A DNA stretch of 64,000 nucleotides from Hippasteria phrygiana. Lineage: Eukaryota > Echinodermata > Asteroidea > Valvatida > Goniasteridae. Position 1 is the first letter of the stretch; every line of letters starts with the position of its first letter. The DNA is taken from assembly GCA_037893225.1 (NCBI GenBank), contig JAZGUH010000529.1, positions 310,001 to 374,000 of the forward strand, given 5' to 3'. Made by a program: the position numbers and the translations under genes. This document shows positions 35,623 through 45,739 of this stretch, in pieces. The notes under the pieces are model-generated. The model was not told where the DNA came from. It worked only from the letters and a program-made list of their open reading frames with translations, and ran no database searches.

Positions 35623-35987
35623 GGTATTTCGTAATAATTTAGTAAAAACAAAAATGGAGGATTAACAATCATGTACCTTTAAAGACAAGGATTTCAAGAA
35701 AACGTGTGTTTTTTGTGCAGAAAAACGTGATATTTTGAAAGTTCCTTTAAAAATAGAAAGTAAACAAAAAACAAAAAACGCGACCCGACTTTCTGGACTT
35801 TTAGGGTCGGTCGCGGAGGGCAACACAACAATTTTTAGGTGGGCCTGATATTGAAAAATTACCTTCTGTTTTAATCCCTGACTTTGTGCACCCTCATAGG
35901 GGGCCTATGTGCTTTTTTCTGTTGTTGAAATCGAAAAAAGCCACGACATTTTAGGAGGTCTTTGAATACAGTTTTGGGTCATTCTAA

Positions 35988-36350
35988 CAGAGGCGGGTCT
36001 ATCTAGAGGGGGGCGATGGGGGTTGCAACCCCCACCCCTTGGGCTGCTGAGCAAAGCTGTGATAAGCAATGCTAAACCACATCCTTGTTACCAGTGTACA
36101 CTGTACACTGTACCTGTATAATTATTTACGTACTGGTGAGGACAAAAAGGAGGGTTCAACAAAGGGAACAATGTCCTCACGCTTATTTCTTTGTTCCGGA
36201 AAAGTGAGGACAGGCAAACTAGTGCTTAGTCTATGGGGATGGGTTAGTGTGTAGGACAATAGAAAGTCCTGACGGCCAGGATGGAAAAAAAAGTACCATT
36301 GTATAGGCGGTTACAACCCCTCCCTAAATGAAAGGCTAGATCCGCCCCTG
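35988..36350. mobile_element. hAT-like MITE with imperfect TIRs
   Basis: Left CAGAGGCGGGTCTATCTAG and right CTAGATCCGCCCCTG are inverted repeats, with matching G-rich/C-rich sub-ends and GTTGCAAC / GTTACAAC. TTCTA-AA-like sequence occurs just outside both ends. No transposase. Confidence 0.6.
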
Positions 36351-36603
36351 TTCTATAAATTAGGGGTTCAATTTTGATGTCACTATTACATCTGACATGT
36401 ATAAGATTTTGCAATTAATATTCAGGACACATTATTTAATGCCTTATATTTCCAAGGGTGATTACGTAAAAGCAAAGTACCTGACAAACAAGTAAAACAA
36501 TGGAGTGAAGTCAATTTTAATGATACTTGATGGGAAATTACACAGGTCCCTTGTAACAGGGACACCAAAACATGTCACACTTTTGGATCCCTAATTTATA
36601 GAA
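36351..36603. repeat. 253-bp segment with perfect 15-bp inverted ends
   Basis: TTCTATAAATTAGGG (36351-36365) and CCCTAATTTATAGAA (36589-36603) are exact reverse complements. It could be a small MITE abutting the hAT-like element on its left. Confidence 0.5.
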
Positions 36604-38410
36604 TTACTCTATTCTAAAACAAAATGACAGCATTTCAGATGGAATTATTTCCCAATAGGATTCAGTGGCGTAAATCCGTGTCGGCGATGACTTGTGATGA
36701 CTTAACAACTTTGATGTTTTTCCCCTTTTCAACTTAGTTTTCATTTTCAAAGTGAACAAATAAACTGGCAGGAGCGGGATTTGAACATGCGACCTCCGGA
36801 ATACCGTACCGGCGCTCTACCAACTAGGCTATCTTTCCCTATGTTGGCGGTCTCCCAAATTGTCAGTATCTTTGTTCGGGTGGGCGCTAGTCAGAAGCCT
36901 TGTGGATTGATTGACGAATTATAAATGTTATGTTCGTTTGGTTTGCAGTCGGAGAAGTGAACCCTAACGATGATAAATGATTCAAGTTTTTTCTTGTGGA
37001 TTCTTTGACGGATGATAAATGCAAATAGCGCCACCAATCTTCAATCCTCCGGAAATTTTCATTTAGTCAGGCAACTCATGTCGCGTCGATGCACGATTTT
37101 ATCCGTGTTTTATATGCATTGCATTATGTGGAACTAGACATAATGTTCAGCGCTGAAGTTACACTTAAAAACACCGAAAAAGCAGTGCAAATTCCTCAAT
37201 AAAAAAGTAATTAGGTGGTCGAGAAAATCCAAGACACGGTAAGATTTCGTATCTGTTGTTTTCTGATCAGTCTACGCTTCCGATTGGGGCGATTGTGTAG
37301 TGTACACAGGTGTAGGGCCCTTTTATCATACATATTCCATAAATTAGGGTACCAAGAACTTGTGACATTTTGACCCAAAATGGAAAAATTGATTGACAGG
37401 GGGGATTTATTAATAATTTTCACTATAGTATAACTTAAAGATATTGACATTCCTGATTAATTGTAGCCGAAATCAGACATTATTTACTCCAGAAATGCCA
37501 AAATATCATGTCAAAACCCATTCACGGTTTCACGTGATTAAAGTACTAAACTAAAGAAGGGGACACCAAATTAGTTTTCTGCTATTTTTGTGATAATTCA
37601 TGCTGAATGTGGTGTGTTTATTTTTTAATGTATTACCCAGGATAAAACATCAAGGTTTATTGTGAAAATAACTTGATTAGACTAAAAATAACAATTTGGT
37701 GCATGATTGCATATGGGGACACCATTTGGTGTCCCCATTTACACGTGAAACCTAGTAAATGGCCCAAAATTAAACATTTCCAAGCATGTAATCTTTGTTA
37801 TGATTTCACACTTATCAAGTGGGACATGTAATTAATGATGATAGATTTGGATTTGCCAGTGAACCCAATTATCTTTTTATTTCTCAGAAACATTACACAA
37901 ATTTCACGTGTATTAACCCCTATTAAACTCCCTAGGGTGTGTGGAAAATCATATTAAAATTGGAGGATTCAGGACTGTTAGGGTTAAAAGAGACACCAAA
38001 AAAGTGGGTCTTTTTTACACGTGAAACATTTGGGCTAACACACTGTCAATCTCGGTCAACTAGTTATCATTCAAATATGGTGCCATTCTTAAGCAGTATT
38101 AACATGCTTTAACATAATGAAGGGCATTTTTTCATACACATAGATGTGCACATGGTAGTATTTTTTCAGAACCAAACAATGCATTTCAACAGCAGTTTTT
38201 AAAATGTCGCAGCTTTGGTGTCCCTTTTACATGTGAAACCGTGAACTATTTAGGACACCATACTATCAGGAAATTAGTCCGATGTTTCATCCTTTGCTAC
38301 CAGATATTTAGGTACAAGTAGTATAATTTGAGCAACTAAAATCATTTGTATATATTTCACTGTTGGTAATACAAGGGAAACAAATATCAAAATGTAAAGA
38401 GGGACACCGG
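36557..38410. repeat. Degenerate repeat region marked by GGGACACC
   Basis: GGGACACC or close variants occur near 36559, 37559, 37715, 37989, 38217 (reverse), 38253 and 38401, often with TTTACACGTGAAAC nearby. At 37714 two copies face each other as GGGGACACCA-TT-TGGTGTCCCC. A similar region lies at 50780-51560. No coding exon recognised. Confidence 0.5.
36752..36900 (-). mobile_element. tRNA-derived element, partial
   Basis: The minus strand reads TAGCCTAGTTGGTAGAGCGC (box A region), then TGTTCAAATCC (box B) and CCGCTCCTGCCAG. It is bounded at 36752 by CATTTTCAAAGTGAACAAA, as in the copies at 42590 and 62210. The non-tRNA part (CTATGTTGGCGGTCTCCCAA, TGTCAGTATCTTTGTTC) is shared with 42690-42745. 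Confidence 0.7.
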
Positions 38411-38651
38411 CCCCCACATTTATGGACGTGTACGTAGTGACAGTAGGCATGTATTTAATGGCCAGCGCGCGCGCGGCGAGAGTCTGTCGGCGACGTTCTG
38501 CTACACACGCAAAAGCCCATTCATAAAAATGGTCGCGCTGTGAACATTTTAATCAGCGCGATGTCATAAAAAGCACTTTCGCGATTGAACACTATGTTAA
38601 CGTCATATTTTACTATGTATGTCATGAGGAGATAAATGAATAATAAACATT

Positions 38652-39013
38652 TTTATCTTCAAGCAAACTTGAATCCTTGATCCTGATTGGTCGATCCGTG
38701 GCAGCTGAGAGTGTGATAATAACCCATATCACACGGCCCATATACACACTCCGAATTGCGCTGTTCTAATTCCACGAAATGCGCGATACGCAAAACGCAG
38801 TGCTGCACAATCCATTAGTAATTAAAAAGCTGCGCGTTTGCGTCCCATGTGGATCGTCACGTCTGTTTCGGCGCACACTTGTTACGTTTTTTTTCCTGAT
38901 AGTTCCTGTTTCTTCTGACTGTTATTGATGTGTGTGTGTATGTGGTACATGTTTCGCGCACAGCACCGTGCGTGTTCCATCTTTACTGCGCGTCAAGTTT
39001 GCTTGAAGATAAA
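38652..39013. repeat. Perfect 21-bp inverted repeat enclosing 320 bp
   Basis: TTTATCTTCAAGCAAACTTG+A (38652-38672) and its exact reverse complement (38993-39013) bracket AT/CpG-mixed sequence. It adjoins the hairpin at 39048-39130 and may be part of the same foldback element. Confidence 0.6.
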
Positions 39014-39047
39014 TTCGTTATCCCACTCGCGCTCGTGGAATTACACG

Positions 39048-39130
39048 GAATAATGTAGTGCGTCCGTGTCCCAGATTCCACTCGGCCTTCGGCCTCGTGG
39101 AATATGGGACACGGACGCACTACATTATTC
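39048..39130. repeat. Long hairpin with perfect 26-bp arms
   Basis: Arms 39048-39073 and 39105-39130 are exact reverse complements (core GTGCGTCCGTGTCCCA). The 31-base loop itself pairs (ATTCCAC...GTGGAAT around CGGCCTTCGGCC). Outer flanks CGCTCGTGGAATTACACG and TTCACTGTCGTTCGTGGG extend it weakly. No T-run follows, so not a classical terminator. Confidence 0.75.
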
Positions 39131-39139
39131 TGTGTTTCA

Positions 39140-39885
39140 CTGTCGTTCGTGGGATAACTTATATAAACTATGTGACTATAAGATCTTTCGTCCGGCTGGC
39201 CACGTAAACGATGTAAACACTTTTCAACTTCATTTTTTCATACAATTAAACACAGATTGCTGAATTCATACGACCTAAATAATTAATTAACTCATAAAAT
39301 ATTGATTTCTGAAGAAAAAAAAAGTTTATGTGTGAAGACCATGCCCCGAAGATCAATTTTGTACGCGCGTTTTTTTTTTAAAGTGAGTTTTGAGAAAATC
39401 CAAGATGGCGGCTAGCAGTCCTGCCGTAGCCGTTTTAGCGGCCGAAAAAATTAATTTTGGAAAGTAAATTTGTGGAAGTAAATTTTCAGTAAAATGCAGT
39501 TGAATTTTTGGGCATTGATGTTTCAGAATTGCACCTTTATACCTGTGCAGTCCCCACTGGCTCTTGACTCAGAGTAATTGCAGAATACCCTGCCACTCGA
39601 AAATAACCCCCCAAATTTTTGACTCGATCATCATTTTCCAGTTCATACAACTTATACATTTTTCTTTTTTCCTTAGGTACATGTACATATAAATGCACAG
39701 ATTATGTTCCCTCTTTTTTAGCTTTAAAAAAACACAATAGAAGTTGGAATTCAGGTAGTGGGGGATGAACTTTAATTTGAAAGCACGTTACTTTGAACTT
39801 TTTAACAAGTGAAACAAATGACTTTATACACACCATGGAGGAAGGAATTTCCTCCATGTACAAACTTACATTAATATTAACAGTA
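39140..39885. other. No gene recognised
   Basis: Contains only a small palindrome CATGGAGGAA...TTCCTCCATG (39833-39857). No supported exon. Confidence 0.4.
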
Positions 39886-39889
39886 AACT

Positions 39890-39895
39890 TTTATT
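39890..39895 (-). promoter_or_regulatory. Putative poly-A signal of the minus-strand THAP gene
   Basis: The minus strand reads AATAAA here, about 130 bases downstream of the stop codon of the proposed terminal exon (40028-40075), in AT-rich sequence. Confidence 0.4.
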
Positions 39896-40027
39896 CAACA
39901 ATTTTATTAATTTTCAATATTTGCAAACAACTCCGTCCTCCAGTAAGTCATCACTCTGTTTGTCGGAAGGGACTGAGGGATTCCAATGGTGATGAAGGGG
40001 AGATTCGCAGTGAGCATAAAATGTAAT

Positions 40028-40075
40028 TCACCAGTGCCCCTCAGCTGGACTTGTACTGAACATTTGCTGATGTTC
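40028..40075 (-). CDS. Putative terminal coding exon of THAP gene
   Basis: On the minus strand a strong acceptor (TTTTGTTTCCTTTTTCAG) precedes 16 codons reading EHQQMFSTSPAEGHW and stop. The phase is 0, which fits the phase-0 donor ending the THAP exon at 45293. An AATAAA follows about 130 bases later. Joined, they would give a protein of about 130 residues: a THAP domain plus a short tail. The 5.2-kb intron would be filled with transposons. Other internal exons may exist; the link is inferred from strand, phase and order only. Confidence 0.4.
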   Translation of the reverse strand, partial: EHQQMFSTSPAEGHW

Positions 40076-40089
40076 CTGAAAAAGGAAAC

Positions 40090-40805
40090 AAAACAAAATA
40101 TGGCATTAATGTTTCATAATTAATTTGTACAGTGACTGGTGTTCATTTGCATGTTAATAAAGCATATATTGATTGCTTGTTTCAAATGTAAAGAATAAAC
40201 CCTACCTTAAAATCCTTCAGCGTAATTGTGTTCAATTATGTTTTTTTGTGCTTATTTTAATTAGTTATGGTCATCCTCATTAAGTATGCATAAATTTGCA
40301 TATATGCAAATAAAATCATGACATTTGTTTGGACAAATAATTTTTGATACTTGTTCTGTTGAAAGATGATATCTTAATTGGAAAATGTTGCTCCTCTTTG
40401 AAATGATAATATATGCGCAAATTTAATTAGTTGCAGCAAAACAAATCTGGTGGAAATCAAGATGCCATTTGCCCCATACCCACAATACACAGGCTGTCTC
40501 AGAAAAAGGTTAATAAATCTAATCTGAAAAAAATTATAACTCACCAACGGCTTGTTGGATTTTCATGAAACAAACGAATTTCCCCTTTGTAAATGACAAA
40601 GAATGTACCTTCAAAAGATAAAAACATTTGAAACATGTTTTAATTTTTGCCTGGCTTGCCTAGTGACAGTGTACACGATTGGTAATCCTCCAATTTTATT
40701 TTTACTGAATTATTACGAAATGTTAGACTGTAAGCTAATAGTAGTCTCAATCATCCTGTGAAATGATGGCACCAGGTGTGCTGTCATTGTCAAGAAAAGT
40801 GAAAA
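40090..40805. other. No gene recognised
   Basis: AT-rich sequence without supported exon, RNA gene or repeat. Confidence 0.4.
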
Positions 40806-40813
40806 TGTATATC

Positions 40814-40851
40814 GTTTTCCAACGATTTCCAGCTGGAAATCGTTGGAAAAC
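40814..40851. repeat. Perfect 38-bp palindrome
   Basis: GTTTTCCAACGATTTCCAG followed at once by its exact reverse complement, with no loop. It lies just left of another inverted repeat (40859-40980). Confidence 0.85.
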
Positions 40852-40858
40852 TGCCCTG

Positions 40859-40980
40859 TAGCCGTTAGTCAAGGCGCGCGTGGCTACCCGGACAAGTGGC
40901 GCGCCCTGGACATGATGGCGCCATGGCATATCCGGGGCGCGTCGCGCGCCCATAGCCACGCGCACCTTGACTAAAGGCTA
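40859..40980. repeat. CpG-rich inverted repeat
   Basis: Left arm TAGCC-TTAGTCAAGG-GCGCGTGGCTA (40859-40886) and right arm TAGCCACGCGC-CCTTGACTAA-GGCTA (40953-40980) pair over about 28 bp. The loop contains CpG-rich GGCGCGCC and GGCGCCATGGC. Possibly one MITE together with the adjacent palindrome. Confidence 0.65.
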
Positions 40981-41190
40981 TCATCTGCCCGACGGTTGAA
41001 AACGAGCGCCGTTTTTCTCTCGTTTTTTCGCTATCCAACAACGCAAAACTTTAAACAGGTCAGTGGAACGATATTTCCTATAAAATACTAACCCCCAAAT
41101 CCGCCCATTTCTAAAAATTGCAACAATGACCAATCATGTACATGTACACTGCCTTTAACCCCTTGCGTACGGAAGACAGAATATGGCGAA

Positions 41191-41340
41191 AAACAGTGCC
41201 ACCAGGCCGGATGACGCCATTGGCCGCTGTTTGTGCAGTTTCAATCCATTGTTGGACTAAACAGTGCTAAACAGTGCCACCAGGCCGGATGACGCCATTG
41301 GCCGCTGTTTGTGCAGTTTCAATCCATTGTTTGTTGTTGG
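41191..41340 (+). repeat. 78-bp tandem duplication
   Basis: AAACAGTGCCACCAGGCCGG...TTTCAATCCATTGTT occurs at 41191 and again at 41269. The copies are identical over about 63 bases. Confidence 0.85.
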
Positions 41341-42104
41341 ATTATTGTGTAATGTGTATATGTTACGTTTGACTGCACAAACACATTGTGGCCGTTTCGC
41401 CTGGCTGCCAGAGCCGCCGCGGCACCCCGACGTCTCCCGTAAAATACAGTACTCAAGGGGTTAAGGAAACATTAAGTTCCGAGTAAATTGGACCCTTCAT
41501 CATGTTCATCGCCTTTTTAAACATTTGGACATGATCTGGCGATAGTCCGTGTACAGCGATTTCCTATTCATTAATTAAATACGTCTAAAGTCCAAACAAA
41601 AACATCCGAATTCATCCTTACAACGGCCACCAAAATACTAGATACGCAACCTGAGGAACAAGTGGAGTTCCATGATCAGATGGAGGTACCAAGGTTCACT
41701 TACCATCCAAATATAAAAGTGAAATTTACCGTTTAATTTCCAGAGACACCCGCAGAACAGTCTTTTCGCTGTCTACTCTTGGAGTTCAAATCGTGACCCC
41801 TCGACCTTGCATGACGTCACCCTGATGCGCAGCGCACGCATGCACTGCGCGACAACCTGTTTATGCCGGCGACTGTTTCGTGAATGGTACAGCTGACGTG
41901 TCGGTCCGATTGGAGGCTGCACGCGCGTGGGACTCGTTCTGTTTTTGTATTGTTCTGTTGCATTTTATTATTGGGGGCGGGTGTAATTATGTTAACCCTA
42001 ACCCTCCAGGGTATTTTGGCTAGAAACCCTGCCAGATGCATCAGATGGCATACTTTGTCAAATTGACTTGTGTGCAGAGTGCAGCAAGGTCAAGCTGTCA
42101 CCAC

Positions 42105-42510
42105 TAGGGGTGTGCATCGGAACCGGGTACCCGAGTACCTGACCGTTCATGTCAGGAACAGGTTCCAGATTATGGAATCGAGTACCCGTATACAACTTTA
42201 CATTATCGCATAGTAACTTCCCAGAAAATGAAAAAGGAAAGGTTTTGAATGTTATTTGTCGGGAATTTTCAAATTAAAACCCGACTACATGGGAAACCAG
42301 CACAGATTTCATGTTTATGATGCTCATGAAAATTGACAATAAAGGGAATTTACCGGTTGTGGTTTTTGTAGTCTGGGTATGGATAAAAAGCCTTGACGAG
42401 ATATAATAGCATGCCTCATTCCACAATAAATACAACTGTATAAAGCTTCTGTCTTTTGTGATATGCCGTTGCATGCACGTGCCGGAAATGTAATGGCAGA
42501 GTAGTGATCA
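42105..42510 (+). mobile_element. hAT-like element TAGGGGTGTGCAT, 3'-truncated copy
   Basis: Starts TAGGGGTGTGCATCGGAACC and matches 43042-43450 closely up to GTAGTGATCA, then diverges. No right terminus is found. Confidence 0.75.
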
Positions 42511-42542
42511 TGTTTACTGAATCAAACTGCTTGATTTTAATT

Positions 42543-42873
42543 CGTCAAACAATTCACAAGGGAAACTGACTAGGTAAATTTGAATACATTTTCAAAGTGA
42601 ACAAAGAAACTGGCAGGAGCGGGATTTGAACCTGCGACCTCCAGGTTACCGTACCGGCGCTCTACCAACTGAGCTACAATCAATGTATCTTGCCCTATGT
42701 TGGCGGTCTCCCAAATTGTCAGTATCTTTGTTCAGGTGGGCACTAGTCAGAAGTCATAAACCCAGAATGCCGTATAGCCAGAGATCACACCCAATTTTAC
42801 GATACAACCTGGGAAGCGACATTGCGGGGATCACTCAATGAGGATACGACTTTTTCTTTGTTCACTTTGAAAA
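42543..42873 (-). mobile_element. tRNA-derived element with 15-bp target duplication
   Basis: Flanked by TGCTTGATTTTAATT on both sides (42528-42542, 42874-42888), a length typical of retroposed SINEs. It contains a well-preserved tRNA-like part (42611-42680). CATTTTCAAAGTGAACAAAG lies near its left end and the reverse complement sits at the right end, so it also has inverted ends. Confidence 0.8.
42611..42680 (-). tRNA. tRNA-like head of the repeat (pol III promoter), not a host tRNA gene
   Basis: The minus strand shows box A TAGCTCAGTTGG, D-arm GCTCAGTTGGTAGAGC, box B GGTTCAAATCC with pairing GCAGG/CCCGC-type T-arm, and the 3' side CTCCTGCC. The anticodon arm pairs poorly and the 5' acceptor strand does not match. 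It is therefore a repeat-borne pseudo-tRNA. Anticodon identity is unclear. Confidence 0.6.
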
Positions 42874-43041
42874 TGCTTGATTTTAATTTAACTTTTGGGA
42901 GTGTTCTAGCCTCACGCAGTAACAGAGGCCAAGCAAATTGCCCATTCCCAACTGACACGTTTCGAACGAGCACTGCACCAGTTGATATCAAATTTCAGGC
43001 ATGAGCAGATCACTGAGATACAATGTAGGCCTATATCAGGG

Positions 43042-43634
43042 TAGGGGTGTGCATCGGAACCGGGTACCCTAGTACCTGACCGTTCACGTCGGGAACCGGT
43101 TCCAGATTATGGAATCAAGTACCCGTATACAACTTATGTATTATCGCATAGTAACTTCCCAGAAAATGAAAAAGGAAAGGTTTTGAATGTTATTTGTCGG
43201 GAATTTTCAAATTAAAACCCGACTACATGTTGAAACCAGCACAGATTTCATGTTTATGACAATCAATATTGACAATTAATAAAGGGAATTTACCGGTTGT
43301 GGTTTTTGTAGTCTGGGTATGGATAAAAAGCCTCGGTGAGATATACCAGCATGCCTCATTCCACAATAAATACAACTGTATAAAGCTTCTGTCTTTTGTG
43401 ATATGCCCACGCATGCACGTGCCGGGAATGTAATGGCAGAGTAGTGATCAGGACAGGCATGAGATTTTTCAGACTTTTGTCTGAAATCAGAGTTTTGAAT
43501 CTTAGAAAAAGACATTATTGCAACTTCCGAGATTGAAAGTTTTGGGTTAGGTTAGGTACCCGGGTACCCGGGTACCCGTATTTATTTTTAATCGGGTACC
43601 CGGTTCTTTTACTACCCGTAAATGCACACCCCTA
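43042..43634. mobile_element. hAT-like MITE TAGGGGTGTGCAT, complete with 8-bp TSD
   Basis: Termini TAGGGGTGTGCAT and ATG(C)ACACCCCTA are inverted. TATCAGGG flanks both ends exactly (43034-43041, 43635-43642), the 8-bp duplication of hAT elements. The interior is rich in GGGTACCC words (for example 43557-43575). 593 bp, no transposase. Confidence 0.85.
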
Positions 43635-44360
43635 TATCAGGGAGGTAGGACACATTAGATACCTGCAATGAAATTTAAATCAAGCTCTTTGAACGTCATT
43701 GAGAAAGGATCCCACAAAACAATAACCACAAAAAACCCAAAAAAACAAAACAAACAAACAAACAAACACAAAACCGAGTTCATGAAGGAAGTCCCCCCCC
43801 CCCCATGACGCGCATGCAACCTCGAGTCAATATATCTACACATGAACACGTACAATGTAGTGCGACCATTGTACCACTCACGAAACAGTCGCCAGCATAA
43901 ACAGGTTTTCGTGCGGTGCATGTGTGCGCTGCGCATCAGGGTGACTTCATGCAAGGTCGAGGGGTCACGATTTGAACTCCAAGACAGCAAAAAGACATGC
44001 GGGTGTCTCTGGGAATTAAACGGTAAATTTCACTTTTTGTTTGGATGGTAAGTGAAGCTTGGTACCTCCATCTGATCATGGAACTGCACTTGTTCCTCAT
44101 GTGGCTTACAATGTATCAAGTATTTTGGTGGCCGTTGTAAGGGTGAATTCGGATGTTTTTGTTGGGACTTTAGACGTATTTAATTAATGAATAGGAAATC
44201 ACTGTACACGGACTTGGACCCTACTATCGCCAGATCATATCAAAATGTTTAAAAAGGCGATGAAAAGGGTCCAAGTTACTCGGACCAAAGGAAACATCCA
44301 CTTTTAACGTTAGCTTATGAAGGGCCTGTTTGTTTCACGCAGATCGGGAGGGATAATGGG

Positions 44361-44611
44361 CAGTGGCGTAGCTAAGGGGGAGCTTGGTGGGGGGGGGGGG
44401 GGGGGGTGCACGCCCCTCCATAAAAAGAATCATCATCCCCCCCCCCCCCTCCCCGCCCCACTGAAAATTTCGCAAATGCAGAAAATAATAGTATTATAAA
44501 GAAAACAACACTGTGAGCGCCCCCCCCCCCCCCCACTGTAACAACCAGCCCCCCCCCCCCCCCCCCCTCCCCACTATCCCCCCTATGGAGACAGCCCTGG
44601 CTACGCTGCTG
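44361..44611. mobile_element. hAT-like MITE CAGTGGCGTAGCTA
   Basis: Ends CAGTGGCGTAGCTA and TGGCTACGCTGCTG are inverted repeats. Flanks ATAATGGG (44353-44360) and GTAATGGG (44612-44619) match at 7 of 8. The interior is dominated by long G-runs and C-runs. Confidence 0.82.
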
Positions 44612-44648
44612 GTAATGGGTCAACTCATACCCCAAAATTTACACCCAA

Positions 44649-44705
44649 GTCAACTCGTACCCGAGTCAACTCGTACCCGAGTCAAGTCGTACCCGAGTCA
44701 ACTCA
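44649..44705 (+). repeat. 16-bp minisatellite
   Basis: About 3.5 units of GTCAACTCGTACCCGA, immediately after the hAT-like MITE. Confidence 0.9.
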
Positions 44706-44821
44706 GACCCTCGGTACCCTCCGTTGGGTGCGTGCACAAGCAAACGTATTTAACACAAGCACGTCTCCAATTTGGTTTTGCGCGAAATCATCATTCAGTT
44801 TCATTTTAGAATATACATAAG

Positions 44822-44979
44822 CACTGGCGGCGGAACAGGGGGGCCAGGGGGCCATTCACCCCTCTTTTTCCACTTGGGGGTAATGGCCCGCCCACTTTTG
44901 GCAGTTCCACATAAAAAAACATAGCACCGGCGCTGCTTTGGCCCCCCCCCCCACTTTCAAAAGTGTTCCGCCGCCGCTG
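44822..44979. mobile_element. Short TIR element, GGCGGCGGAACA ends
   Basis: CACTGGCGGCGGAACA at the left and TGTTCCGCCGCCGCTG-type sequence at the right are inverted; the sub-ends are G-rich/C-rich. Target duplication unclear. Confidence 0.6.
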
Positions 44980-45292
44980 AACTTAAAGGAACCATGCTCC
45001 TCAAATTGACCGGATCACATTTTATTTCATAAATAAATCCATTTATATGTATTAAATGTAAATTAAAAGCCAAACTGGTTTAAGCGAAGTTTTAGTGTTA
45101 TTATTTGCCGCTCAAAAGTTGACCCCCCTTTTTGAAATTTGTTGAGACTCAAATTGAGGGCGCTGTTCGTGACGTAAACCGAGGCACCGAAATTCATGGA
45201 TCGACTCGATAGTCTGGACCCGGCCCGTATACACACACTAGGTCTACACGTGCAATTTCGTAAGTTGCAACAACAACTAACATCGAACTTAC

Positions 45293-45637
45293 CCTGATTT
45301 TCTCCCTTTTAGCGAAGGCTCCTCGGGGAATGGGCCGTTTAACTGCTTTCGCCTTTATCTTACTCACATCTGGGAACTTTGTTGGGATGGCAGTGGACTT
45401 GAGCATATTTTTAATGGTCATCCCAAAGGATTTGAAAATACCAGTATCGAAACACGACGGCTCAAAGTGGTCGCTACATAACGCTGAAAAGCTGCTGGGG
45501 CCGGACCTCTTTGCTCTTGTCACCTTCACTTTCGCCGTCCGAATTCTCCGATATTTCGCTTCAGTTGGAAATACATGAAGGCTTACTCCACCCGTCGTTG
45601 TTTTGCTGCACCCAGCAGCCACACACCTTGTCGGCAT
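45293..45637 (-). CDS. THAP-domain protein, first coding exon
   Basis: The minus strand encodes an N-terminal THAP zinc finger: MPTRCVAAGCSKTTTGG at the start (C5 and C10), later LCSDHF giving the Cys and His of the C2CH set, and a downstream LKSTAIPTKFP that matches the AVPTIF-like box closing THAP domains. THAP domains bind DNA through this fold. The ATG at 45637 sits in a fair context (GGCCATGCC). The reading frame continues as a lysine-rich basic tail to AGG|GTAAGT at 45293/45292, a consensus donor in phase 0. After it the frame soon loses protein character, so the exon most likely ends there. The probable terminal exon is at 40028-40075. Confidence 0.75.
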
Positions 45638-45739
45638 GGCCGAAAAACCACTATATTTTGCTTAGATTTTGGACGAAGAATTTTTGCTGTACACAATGTT
45701 CACACAATGCATACCCGTGATGAATGGGTAATGTGCCTC

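Larger units (their letters stand above)
41462..44300. mobile_element. 2.8-kb composite with about 440-bp inverted arms
   Basis: 41462-41905 and the reverse complement of 43860-44300 are collinear and clearly homologous. Shared blocks include CGCCTTTTTAAACATTT, ATTTCCTATTCATTAATTAA, ACAACGGCCACC, GACACCCGC and GAGTTCAAATCGTGACCCC. The interior holds two hAT-like copies and a tRNA-derived element. No transposase ORF is seen, so it is either a non-autonomous element with long TIRs or an inverted duplication. Confidence 0.65.

Noticed and set aside
42611..42680. Functional host tRNA gene
   Set aside because: Good boxes A and B but poor anticodon and acceptor stems; embedded in a repeat with a target duplication.
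45194..45292. Extension of the THAP frame past 45293
   Set aside because: Begins exactly with a consensus splice donor and loses protein character, so it is more likely intron.
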